A stretch of DNA of 64,000 bases from Epiperipatus broadwayi (taxonomy: Eukaryota; Onychophora; Udeonychophora; Euonychophora; Peripatidae), in the NCBI GenBank assembly GCA_028023455.1, contig JAQFVV010012994.1, positions 248,001-312,000 on the forward strand. Direction: 5' to 3'. Shown one piece after another: positions 1-10,545 of the stretch (the first letter of the stretch is position 1; each line of letters starts with the position of its first letter). A model generated the notes under the pieces. It did no database searches and had not been told where the DNA came from. It saw nothing but the letters and a program-made list of their open reading frames with translations. The translations under genes and the position numbers were made by a program.

Positions 1-955
1 CAAATGCCTCTTATCAAATCTTGGTAATACTCCAACTACTTCTACTCTTTTTTTAATCTCTTTCAAATTCCTAATCCTACATACTCATCCATTACTTCTC
101 TCTGATGGCTCTAATAAATTATTAGTCCCTATCATAACATATGCATCTCTACCACCTTGCTTTTTTATTTTATCTGTCACATCCCTAATTTTAGCTCCAG
201 GCGCAAACATACTCTTTCATAACTACTTCTATTTTCCCTTGCAGTTATATCCCCACATTCTCTTATTAGTGAAATCTTCTATCAATACTGTCTCATAGTC
301 TACTTTCTCTACTCCATCTGTAACCTTTTCTACCATCTTCTGGATCTCCTTATCCATTTCTTCCTTATCATTTCTACTCAATAATTCCTTTATCTCCTCA
401 TACTTCGTCTCTAACAATTTTAATTTTACTTCTACATCCTTTACTTCTTCCTCTATCTTAATTATTCTCTGGCTAACCATCTCCATTGCATTACTACTTT
501 CTCCACCCATATTTTCTGACACTCCACTAAAACCATACTCTGTCCTATCTTCCTTAACTATATTTTGCTCCCTCTCCTCTGACTTTCTCTCTAGACTACC
601 TACACTTAGAAACCACTTTTTCACCTCTTTAATCACATTTACACTCTGACTACATAACCAGAAACCTGTTACAGCCTTCCTATTCTTATTCAAACACTTC
701 AAATGATATTCCTCAGCCCACACTGTACACTCTACCACCGCTTGCCTAATTTCTTTCTGCCGATCGTATATACATTGTGCAATACAAATGCAATCCATAT
801 TCTTATTTTTCAAGTCACCTATTCTATATCTGACTTTATAATACCTCTCCTATTCTTCAAACACATACGGAAAAATAAAAATAAAAAAACTTTTTTACTT
901 TTTCCCAAACCTGATCAAACTATAACTACTGTGATGTATATGGCTTCTCCTTAAA
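1..955 (-). mobile_element. CR1-like LINE, 5' end with ORF1 (PHD finger and esterase), runs off the window
   Basis: The 5' part of a non-LTR retrotransposon read on the minus strand. The 5' untranslated region (about 955 down to 814) matches the leader of the copy at 27.07 kb: both hold ttatagtttgatc and the same bases up to the ORF start. ORF1 then runs 813 down to 229, and an esterase-like segment follows from 228 to the window edge. That segment keeps the GTNNL motif (around 121-140) that the 27-kb copy has lost. The start is approximate, set by loss of similarity to the other copy. Confidence 0.75.
229..813 (-). pseudogene. CR1-like ORF1, PHD finger plus coiled coil, decayed
   Basis: A 194-residue open frame starting MKNKNMDCICIAQC. 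It aligns with the PHD-finger ORF at 27210-27404. Two zinc ligands are changed: the second Cys pair reads CTVW instead of CTVC, and the last reads CSQS instead of CSKC. The finger is therefore probably not functional. Residues about 100-170 are rich in Glu, Lys and Ile with heptad-like spacing, as in a coiled coil. The frame ends at GYNCKGK with a stop where homologous sequence continues into the esterase domain, so the protein is cut short. PHD and esterase domains in ORF1 are known from CR1-like elements. Confidence 0.75.
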
Positions 956-959
956 CAAA

Positions 960-1684
960 GTCAAGAATATCTCAGCAATTATGCCCAGATAAACCTATTA
1001 GCCACTTTATTTTCCATTCCCCACTCTAAGTCTTCCCATATTCTGCCCCATCCCATTTCTACAACATAATCTTTGTCAATATCTAAATCCCCCTTATCTT
1101 TTCGCAAAACCAACATAAAAACTAATAACTCACTTTCTGTATAGTCACTTTGTTCATACCTATTCTCCCATAACTTCATTATCTGTACCCTTTCTGCTTT
1201 CAAGCATTTACATTCAATCAACAGATGCTAATATTTTCTATACCTTCCTTACACAATTTTCACACTAAATCATTCATAGTTTTCCATTTACATGTATATT
1301 CTCTTGTTGCTAAAGATCCTGTTCGAGCCTTAAACAATAAACTACTTTCCTTACTATTATCATAAATTAACTCGCATCCAATATTCCTCTTCTTACCCTC
1401 CATACTAGTTCTCCATCTCACCAACTTCCTATTTTTTATTAATGCTTCTATTCTTTTATCCCATTCCTTACCACTATAACATTCAACAATCCTCCTAACA
1501 CAATCATCCCACCTTTTATACAAGGATACTGATATAAATTCTTTATCCAAATCTTTTGCATACCGCATTACCTTTCTCACCCATCTTGTTACCTGCCCTT
1601 TACTCATAACCCAATTAAACACTATTTTGGCTATTCTTTTACTATCCATAAACTGCAACCGACCAAACATTTTCATTTTACTTT
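960..1684 (-). pseudogene. CR1-like LINE 3' end: C-terminus of ORF2 with broken zinc knuckle
   Basis: Two minus-strand frames (1676-1260 and 1221-979) together give the region after the reverse transcriptase domain. The first holds FKARTGSLATREYTCKWKTMN, typical of the conserved R-x-R-T-G-x-L stretch before the C-terminal zinc motif in this LINE group. The next codon, expected to be the first Cys, is TGA. KLCKEGIENIS and an IECKCLK segment follow after another stop, so the Cys-rich motif is split. The last frame ends NRFIWA before a stop at about 979. Only the 3' tail of the element is present; nothing of the polymerase core is seen upstream on this strand. Confidence 0.7.
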
Positions 1685-3228
1685 TTGCATCTCTCGTATA
1701 AAAACCACTTAAAAAGTACTGTAGGATACTGCCCTCTCTTGAATTATTTTACAGTAAAAAATCAATGCTATCAGCATTCAAAGCTACAACAAGGAGAGAA
1801 GTCAGGCCTTCCTAGATGCTGTTTGGTTGGTTGGTTCTCATTACGAACAAAAGAAGAGCACCTATCAATAATTTTCACCATCCCAACTTTTTTGTTTTGA
1901 TTTTGAAAATGAAAATAAATGTTTAGAACGTTTTTAAAGCATTTTTTTTACATGTTATAATGAATTTTTATAAAATATGCTATAAATATAATTATTTTAG
2001 AACAACAGTATGATTTTAGTAAAAAATTCTTTACTTTTACACTAAAGTAAACGTCCACAGCATTTTCTAATTTGTTACAGATTTCTTTTTAGGTCTTCTG
2101 CTATCGAATATTTTTATAATTATAAATAGAAATTTATTTTTGAAAAAACTTTTTCATTTTCATAATCTGACAAATTATTAATATATTTTTTACAAACAAA
2201 ACTAAAATGAATTTAATATTAAAAGATGAATATATTTTTACTGCTGATTCTGTAATTGACCAGTCAAAAGTTTAGAGTTTTTAACTCACTTAGGCAAATA
2301 GAATTTGTACACCTGGAGGTTAATAAGAAAGTCAAAACAAAATGAAATAAAACAAGAGAAATGAATATCACTTAATTTGTTGCTAGACCCATCAGAGATA
2401 GTGGAATGACATTAATTATTGATTATGTATGTCAAGAGTTTCTATGCGTATCATATATATAAGGGACCTCGGATACATTTGTGATCTTTGGGGCAGGTAT
2501 CCCTCATGTAGGTACATGATATTAAATGAAACAGGGTGAGAGAATTAATTGCCCCTAGTAAATATAGTTAAAAAAGATGATTGCGTAGCTCTCATAATCA
2601 TGACTTACCTTTGCCGAAATATCAGGCTTTATGATCTATAAGAATAAGGAAAGCAGTATTGAGTTGCTAAAGTAATTAATCAAATAAGAAGGTAAATGAT
2701 GGAAATATACTCACTTTTCTAAGTTAATATCCAAGGTTATATGGAATAAATGGGTCATGGTAGGAAGGAAGGAATGTCTTCCTATAACCCTCAATAAATC
2801 GTATTAACAGCGAGGAACGATCCATTGTACTGATAATAAGCCAAGAATTAAGACTCTCCAAGCTTGAATATAGACAGAATATTACCGCATTTGTGCAGAT
2901 CATATTCAAAAGGGACCCGTCAAATTAATTTTCTCCAAAGCAGGGATGTGCATCTCCTAAAGGTACGAAATAAAATAAATATGAAATTAGATAAACCATT
3001 AATGCTAAATTTATATAAATAAGGAATATTTGGGCTTAACATTAAATATATATAAAATATAATGGAATGGTTATGTCAATAAGTTCATAATATGCGGACA
3101 TCTATTATATAGGCTAAATCAAGTCCTACACAGTTAATGGAGATCTGTCCCATGGATCTTAAATATGTAAGGAAACATTGATAAGATAGTCTTGCAATTA
3201 TAATATACATATTAAATTGTAATAAAAA

Positions 3229-3354
3229 TTTTATAGAATTAAACTATCATGTCTGCAGTATGCATATATATTTCATTAATTATATCACAAGTTTTATAGA
3301 ATTAAACTATCGAATCTATAGTATACATATATGTTTGCCCCTTTCATTAAACTC
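3229..3354. repeat. 63-bp tandem duplication, diverged
   Basis: The words ttttatagaattaaactatc occur at 3229 and again at 3292, followed in both by similar text (gcatatatat / acatatatgt). Period is 63 bp, two units. Confidence 0.7.
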
Positions 3355-5099
3355 AGTTTTATTTAAAACAAAAAAATTTATCAACCATCTGTAATTGTGT
3401 TAATGGCCCAGCTTACATATTTGAAATAACAGATTTTAAACTGCTGAGTTTAAAATAAATATAAAAAAAAACAAATTAGAATCAATGGGAGGAGGGATTT
3501 TAAAGGTCTTGCTTTGACAGAATTGCTGGACTTCTTTTCGATGACATTAAAATATTTAGTCACTGAAATATATTTACTAAATTTACTTCCTTCATCTGAT
3601 TCTTAAGCAATAAGTCTAGAAGATTTAAGAAGGATCGGGCGTATTACTATACTCGACCCCTCTTGATACGTCTAATTAATTAAGCATCATATTACAATAA
3701 GAAAAACATTTTAAAGAACGATTGGTAAATAAATTGCCCAAGTAAAGAAAGTGGAATATTAACGATGTTTGAACTGTTAACAGACTGTGAAGGATTTTGA
3801 TAGGTACAGTTCATTGGTGTTCTGTAATAGTGCTCTTGGATATTGGCAAGTAGGTCACTCGGATGCTTCTAATGGTCGTTGGTACTATATACTGGTGGGC
3901 TTTTGATGGCAATGGCATAGTAAGTCAGCAATTTTTATCGTCAAATGTAGGCAGGGACTTTAGTGGCATAGCATTCTATAGATACTGTGGGAACTCCATA
4001 CTCATGTTCCCCGGAGATGGTCAGAGAAATTGACACACTCTACTTACTAATCATGGCATGACTTAACCTATAACAGCTTATCAAAAAAAGAAACTACTCA
4101 TCTATATACCCCCCCCCTTCGAAACAGAGGCATCCAGATCTCCAAATTGATTTACTAATCAGAAAATTCTTTTCTTTGTTAGATTTAAAAAAAAACCTCA
4201 TTGATCGTAATCTCAATCCAGTCTAATTTTTTTAAAAACTTCACTAATTATATTTTCTTTAAATTCTGAATACTTTTGGTTTTATCTAATTATCCATAGC
4301 AATTACACATTTCTTGTCACCTTTTACTGTAAAATAAATTCTAAAATTAGAATTTAATACATACATTCTATTAACATCAGTTGATTTTTAATTAATTAGA
4401 AAGTTAAACTTACTTTCTTTGCTGACTTGAACCCCCTCCTTATTCACACATGCCTATTCATAATAAAATTAAATTTCGTTATCAAATTTGATATTCTAAA
4501 AAAAAAAAAATTTCTTTTAGACATTTTTTTTTCTTAAATGCCTTAGTATTATAACCTGAGAGCAACAATATATACATGATGCATATATATATATATATAC
4601 ATGACCGCTTCACAATTAAGCATTTCTTTATAAATTACCCATCAAAAAATGATGTGCATAATTTTGCACTCTTATGTGCAACAACTAGCTTTTGTCAAAC
4701 CTCTAACAGCATTTGACAGATTTTTCAAAGTTTTTTGTTGTTAAGCCACTTTTTAATTTTTCTGCTTTGCTTTTCATTTGTTCCAGTGAAAATAGCTTAA
4801 ACTTTTGGAAAGTTTTGTTGAAAAATGCCTTTTTAAATTATATTCTTTAAAAACAAATAGTTTCATTCCAATTAAATATTTGAATGTCCAATTATTATTA
4901 AAAATTCGGCATTAATTTTTCTTTTCTTTAATTGGCTCATTTTATAAGCTATAAATTATATATTAAGAATTCTAATAATTAAAAAAGGCATAAACTTCTA
5001 AAATATCATGTAATATAACATTTTTTTAAATAAAAAGTTGATCAAACTCAAAGGAATTTCGTTCATCCGATGTTAAACTAATACTTATGAAATAAACCT

Positions 5100-5515
5100 T
5101 TTCAATATGTGCATAGCGTCACTTAATTAACTGCACACCACACTGCTGCACGCTAATCATTTGTGAGCTATGATTCAACAAATAAATGAGCAAGTGCATT
5201 TGCTATTTGCAGCACATAGTATTGTAGTGATGCAAATCAACTTACTTTTAAGCCTACCATTCCTGTATTGTGTACATACAAGTGCATCATTGCAACTCCA
5301 TCAGAATATTAATTTCGCCACCTGTGTTGTCAGTAAACTTTTCGCACAGATGTTAGTGAGGCAGATGTTAATGAGGTCATTGTTTCTTTCTCTGTTACCA
5401 TTAATTATACAAAGTCAGCAATTTTATAATCTAATAATTTGTTAGGTGTGGATTTTGTCTATTTATGCAGCATGCCAGATTCAACATTGCGGGGGCCAAC
5501 AGTTACTCACCCCTG
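5100..5515. mobile_element. Probable hAT-type DNA transposon remnant, right end
   Basis: On the minus strand from 5515 the sequence begins CAGGGGTGAGTAACTGTTGG, which resembles the terminal inverted repeat of hAT elements. Inward sequence holds several short TGCA-containing words, as in non-autonomous hAT copies. I did not find the matching left end or an 8-bp duplication of GTCTATAT, so the left limit is a guess and the copy may be truncated. No transposase frame is visible. Confidence 0.4.
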
Positions 5516-6145
5516 GTCTATATGTTGCAAATTAGAAGCAGTAACAACTCATAAAAATCAAAATGAGCTACTTCTTGAGTTTCTTTGGTTTTAAACATCT
5601 TCACATTTATTTCAGAGTGCATGCCCAGAGGTTGAAAGTGGTGAATTTAAAAAATATAATGTAGATAGCAATTATTAATCATATCAAATAAATATTAATT
5701 TACTTCCAGCCATTTTCACTAATGTCGTGGTAATTACTTGTTAATGACTGTGGTGATTCTATCATAAACTGCTCTAGCAAAATGTTATTCAATATAGTTA
5801 ATAACTCATATAATAAATACAGAAATGAACACCAGTTTTATTATTTTACATAATTTTTGAACTGATAATATACAATTTATACATATAGTTGAATAATTGT
5901 TTATTATTTTAGCTTTGGAAGATTTTGAGTAGTCTTTTTTTTTTACTATAACCTTTTTTATTGTGTAATAAAAGTTGTTTGTTCTTAAATTATATATTTT
6001 TATAATTTTTTTAAAAATTCTTATTTGTAATTGCAAATTATGATTATTTATTTATTATTAAAATTTTGTTGTAAATGAGTTATTGTAATTTATATTTTGT
6101 AATATTTCTTCTTTAACTATTGGGAATTATGGTGATTGTTTTTAG

Positions 6146-6250
6146 GCATTACAGAAGGGTTTTACTAAAAGACTTGAACAAAGATATCTGGGCTGAAATG
6201 CAGTACTGCCATGAAGTCATTGAAGAACATCCCAAGAATTATCAAATTTG
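6146..6250 (+). CDS. FNTA: FNTA exon (first one visible): prenyltransferase alpha subunit, PPTA repeat region
   Basis: Codes for the part of the farnesyltransferase/geranylgeranyltransferase-I alpha subunit that starts [10 protein letters not shown] and ends PKNYQIW. The alpha subunit is a cytosolic helical-hairpin protein that wraps the beta subunit; the heterodimer attaches farnesyl or geranylgeranyl groups to CaaX-box proteins such as Ras and Rho. The exon is preceded by a T-rich tract and AG (6144-6145) and followed by GT (6251). It begins with one base and ends with two bases of split Trp codons, so it is 105 bp in a consistent phase. The PKNY motif holds the Lys and Tyr (K164 and Y166 in the mammalian subunit) placed near the active site. 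The exon before it, which should end in a Trp codon split after TG, was not found in 1-6145. By mammalian numbering about 134 residues are missing, part of them a variable N-terminus. Confidence 0.93.
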
Positions 6251-6795
6251 GTATATAGTGTTTAATTATTGAAAAAGATTTTAATTAATTGATTAAAAAA
6301 AATAATAGCTTTTAAAAATATTTTGTTTTAAATGTGATATATATTCAGTCATTGTAATGGTTTTGAACAACTTTAAACTTTAATAACAATGATCATACCC
6401 AAGATTTAAAAAAACTTTTTTTATTTTGTTAATTATATAAAATAATTATTCACCTGATCCATTATGAATGATGCTTATGAGATTATGTTATAACTATTTT
6501 CTATTTATTTAAATCATTCATTTAGAAAGAATCGTAAATGCTATCTGTGAAATTACTAAATGTCAAGTGGTGAACATATTCAACATGTTGGAAAATAAGA
6601 TTGAAAGATATATTACAAAATTGTTGAAACCTAAAAGTTTGAATTATTTTAACACATTGTTTTATTAAGATTCAATAAATAACACTGTCATATATAATGT
6701 TTAGAATATGGTTCTGTCAAACTTTCATTGTGTGTGTTTATATATATATTTAAATAATAAGTATAATAATGCTCAGTGCTAAATGGGTTTATAGA

Positions 6796-6973
6796 TAATC
6801 ATTAGTCAGTCAACCCTTAGTCAATATCAATAACAATCAACAATCTCAACCTGTTGTCATGGCTATCTCCTTTTAACACCTTTGTTAAAAGGAGATTGCC
6901 TTGACAACAGGTTGAGATTGTTGATTGTTAATGATATTGACATTGTCTAAGTGTTGACTGATTTTAATGATTA
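6796..6973. mobile_element. 178-bp hairpin MITE-like element
   Basis: Almost the whole element is one inverted repeat. The centre is AACACCTTTGTT, and arms of about 45 bp are nearly perfect, including CAACCTGTTGTCA and its complement. The outer arms continue with lower identity to TAATCATTA at the left and TAATGATTA at the right, joined to TCAGTCAAC and its complement. Lack of any frame and full-length dyad symmetry suggest a non-autonomous DNA transposon. A TA target duplication is possible but cannot be told from the termini. Confidence 0.7.
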
Positions 6974-7031
6974 TATATAGTCAAAATAAAAGTCATAGAT
7001 CACATGACCCTATCTCTTAAGCTTGTAAGTT

Positions 7032-7499
7032 ATAAACAGTGAGGATTGCCAATTCCTCTACAAGCTTTATGATAAATGCTTAGCCAGAGCCAGCACTTAA
7101 AATATCTCTGTCAGGAACCCCTCCCCAAACCCCTGACCATGGTTTCGTGCTTTGGCACTCCTCAGAGAGGTGTCAGGGTAGGTTCAGACACTAGATCTAA
7201 AAATACCAACCCAAAGCTAAGCTATTTGAGCTGGATAGCTGGGTTTGAAGACATGTACATGTCTGAAAATTTCAGATTTTCCACTCAATAGATAACTTTT
7301 AGCTAAGTGCTTAGCTTTGGGTTGGTATTTTTAGATCTAGTGTCTGAACCTACCCTGACACCTCTCTGAGGAGTGCCAAAGCACGAAACCATGGTCAGGG
7401 GTTTGGGGAGGGGTTCCTGACAGAGATATTTTAAGTGCTGGCTCTGGCTAAGCATTTATCATAAAGCTTGTAGAGGAATTGGCAATCCTCACTGTTTAT
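7032..7499. mobile_element. 468-bp long palindrome with near-identical 191-bp arms
   Basis: Left arm 7032-7222 and right arm 7308-7499 are reverse complements. The only difference I find is one extra G in the right arm (about 7318-7321; GGGG against CCC). The loop is 85 bp. The arms are GC-richer than the surroundings and hold CCCCTCCCCAAACCCC and its complement. The 71-codon frame at 7076-7291 lies across arm and loop and is not credited as a gene. It could be a recent foldback transposon or a palindrome formed by an inverted duplication. Confidence 0.8.
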
Positions 7500-8824
7500 G
7501 ATTATATATGTATAAAATACTGGATACTTTGATTAAATGTTTTGTCATTCTGCTAGTTTTCCATCAAATTTTATATTTTTATCATATCAAATAAAGAATT
7601 ATTAGCAAAAGATTGGAATAGTATTAAGATATTGCAGTTTATGCAAAAATTAACATTAATTCAATAGATAATTATTACAGATGATATGAATATTTAGTTA
7701 CAGCAATTAGATCTTTTCAAGTAAGAACTGGGAAAAATGATTGTTATCAAAAAAATAATTACTTCATGCAGTGCTCATGTTTAAATGGTAAATTAATTAT
7801 ATTTATATCTTTTGATGTCATATCTTTCCCTTTTTTTTTTTTTAATGTTTGGTTCACCAGAAAATTGTAAGACTTTCAAGTAAACCAATTGTGACTAAGA
7901 CTTCAATCATGGATTATTAATCACTAAACATAATATTAATTCTTGACTAAAAATGACTTTATAATGCTTTTTGTGGATTATCTATATATATATATTCTTT
8001 ATAATATGTGGTTGTATATTATCATTTTTAACTTTTAATCTCCAGTTGTGAAGATTGTTGCATCAGTTTGTTTTATTGTGTTGTTGTTTTACATCAGAAA
8101 ACTATTTGTTGATAAATATTTAACTGGAGTTAATTGAATTATTTCACATTTTGTGTATGTAAAGAGGAATGGATTTTATATTACTTTAAAAATTTGTAAT
8201 TGCTTGTGGATTTTTTTTTTTTTGACTTTAGATCTTTATATCGCAAGCTGATATTATTTTGTTTTCAATGTCTTTGCCATCTTCCTAGCTTTCAGAATCT
8301 GTTCACATTTCAATATTGTAATCATCTCTTTTAAATTGCAGGATTAATATTATTATTATTAATATCCATCCTTTTAAGACCACTTTCTAATGCCTCATCA
8401 ACTAGACAAATATTCTGTATTACTGTTCTCAAAACAGTCTGTGAGAAATCACAAATCACCAGCTTATTCTAGGATTTTTTTAGATAATTATTAGCAAACA
8501 CTGAATATTTTTTGCATTTTTTTTAACTTTGGACATATTCAGATTTAAAAACATATAATTAGTAAATATCTTATTTAATTTCTGACTACAGTTTGAAGTC
8601 CTTGGATAATATCTCTTAATTCTTCATCTAAAATATATATTTCTTTTACATTGCCCTAAAGTTATTAATCAATTTTTTTAGGCATACCAAGCACATTTTA
8701 TATCCTCCAAATGTTAGTTTTCTTAATGCTACTAAATGCCTTTTTAGAATAAGTTATGAGCTGGCACAAAATAAGGTCTGAAATACATCTGTCTTGGAAT
8801 AATGTATGGAGATTTTAGTTTCTA

Positions 8825-9265
8825 TTTTTTTTTTTGTTTTGTTTTAATCCATATAGTTAATATATATATACATATTGATATTATTATCATTATTGATTTT
8901 TTTTTTTTCTTTTGGCAAATAATTTGCAGTTATAATCACAAAATGTATTTGAGAAGTAGTTTGTTATATTAATATTATATATATTATATCATAATAAAAA
9001 TAATAATAATAATGTCATTTGCTAAAATCAAATGGTTTAAAATCATAGATACATTCCTTAAGGCAGAATCATACTAATTTTGCAATCAAAAAAAAAAAAA
9101 CATAACATCAACATTCTCATTATACTATGCTAAATCTAAACATATATTTCCTAACCTACACTTCTTTCTTTTGAAGCACCAAATGCAGACTTCTTAAACG
9201 AATTGCTTTTATGCTACAAGTAATCCTTAATTATGGCCTAAATCATTTGTTATATTTCTCTATAG
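8825..9265. repeat. Dispersed repeat, reference-order copy
   Basis: Holds ttttggcaaataatttgcag and, further on, TTTGAAGCACCAAATGCAGAC. The first half recurs in the same direction at 18888-19125. The second half recurs inverted at 19270-19455, and a middle piece recurs inverted at 21118-21178. No coding frame. Confidence 0.65.
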
Positions 9266-10059
9266 CATTTTATTTTCAGAATTTTTGATAGGAGGAGGAA
9301 ATTGTAAAGATTGGTAAGATGCATCTTTGCAGCCGATTATGATATTAGTATATATGTGTTTTTAAAAAAAATGTATATTGAAGCTATATATATGCACACA
9401 TATATATGCTTCATACCAACTTATAAATAAATAATTTTTAACTTCTGACTTTCGAATTATAATTAAATAATTTTAAATTTATGGGAAATTTATATATTAA
9501 AAATTTATTAAAGGCACATGTATGTGAGCAGGGTGTTGTGTGTGTGTGGGTGGGTGGGGGGGGTAGAAAGAGAGCTGAGATTAAATAAATAATTAATGTT
9601 CCAATCCTATATCCAATTTGAGAAAATTTAAAATTTATTTAAGTAAAATTACTGATCATTTTAATTAATAAAGGCAAATTAGTTTAGAGCATAGGTACAT
9701 TTATAATTGGTATAGAAATTTTATTTAACTAATGAAAAAAAAAATCTCTTTGTATTTTATATTTACAAGAATGTTTTCAATATTTTACCTTGCTATAAAA
9801 GGAATTAATGTATGTTTAAGTACTGCAAGGAATGCTGTAGACAAAAAGCATTAGGAATTTGGGAAATTTTACTAATTATTAAATAGGTACAAGATTAAAT
9901 TGTCATTAAACTGGTCAAAATTGTGATCAGCAAAAATATTTTGATTAAAATGAATCTGTATGCCTTTTGCCGAAAGTATTATAAATACCTCGGAAAATGT
10001 AAATTTATTATTTATTCTTCTGAGAAGATTTATCAAGATTATTATTAAGAAGATAATTG

Positions 10060-10545
10060 AAATTGTGGCTGCTGTAAGCCCATACTATGCTAACCAGTGA
10101 GTAGAAAGCTTACATCTGCTTCCCCATCACCATCTCTGGGGAGAGTGAGTTCGGAATCCTGATTGAATTTGTAAACTGCTGCTCATCTGAAGTCTGCTGA
10201 AGTGTACTTGTGCCAATGTTCCTGCCATCATCAAAGAATTTAGTCTATTGCCTAACCTACCATGCCCTGATTCCCGAAATAAGGAAACAACTAGTCAATT
10301 AAGCCATCTTCAGCTGAATGCTTTCCGAAGAACCAGCCTGTCTTCAATCAATTATTAATATTCGAGAAAAGGGTCATCCAAGACCGTGTTAATTTCCCCA
10401 TGAAAGCTGCTTGTTGCCATTACATCTTATGCTGCTCTTTATATATTTGCCATATTTTCAAATCTTTCATGAAGGTAATAAAATCAGGAATATTTGAACT
10501 CAACACATTAGAATCTGCACCCCCTTATCCCAGTGAAAACAATTC
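10060..10545. other. Unassigned GC-richer island
   Basis: About 480 bp clearly richer in G and C than its flanks, with words such as CCATCACCATCTCTGGGG and GAACCAGCCTGTCTTC. All six frames are broken. It may be an old transposon or retrocopy fragment; I cannot place it. Confidence 0.4.

Larger units (their letters stand above)
1690..6145. other. Upstream or intronic sequence, mostly unassigned
   Basis: No exon matching the missing N-terminal part of the alpha subunit was recognised here. The 2.3-4.1 kb part is less AT-rich and looks like old repeat sequence, but I cannot name a family. It holds a 63-bp tandem duplication and a small hairpin near 2471-2503 (GGATAC/GTATCC). From 4.1 to 5.0 kb it is simple AT-rich sequence with an AT run near 4585. 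The end of a hAT-like element lies near 5.5 kb. Confidence 0.5.

Noticed and set aside
5170-5445. 91-codon plus-strand frame
   Set aside because: It falls in the probable hAT remnant, and the translation shows no transposase or other motif.
1685-6145. Possible upstream FNTA exons
   Set aside because: No segment encodes the expected helix ending in a split Trp codon followed by GT; the exons are probably outside the window.
7076-7291. 71-codon open frame
   Set aside because: It lies across one arm and the loop of the long palindrome and has no recognisable motif.
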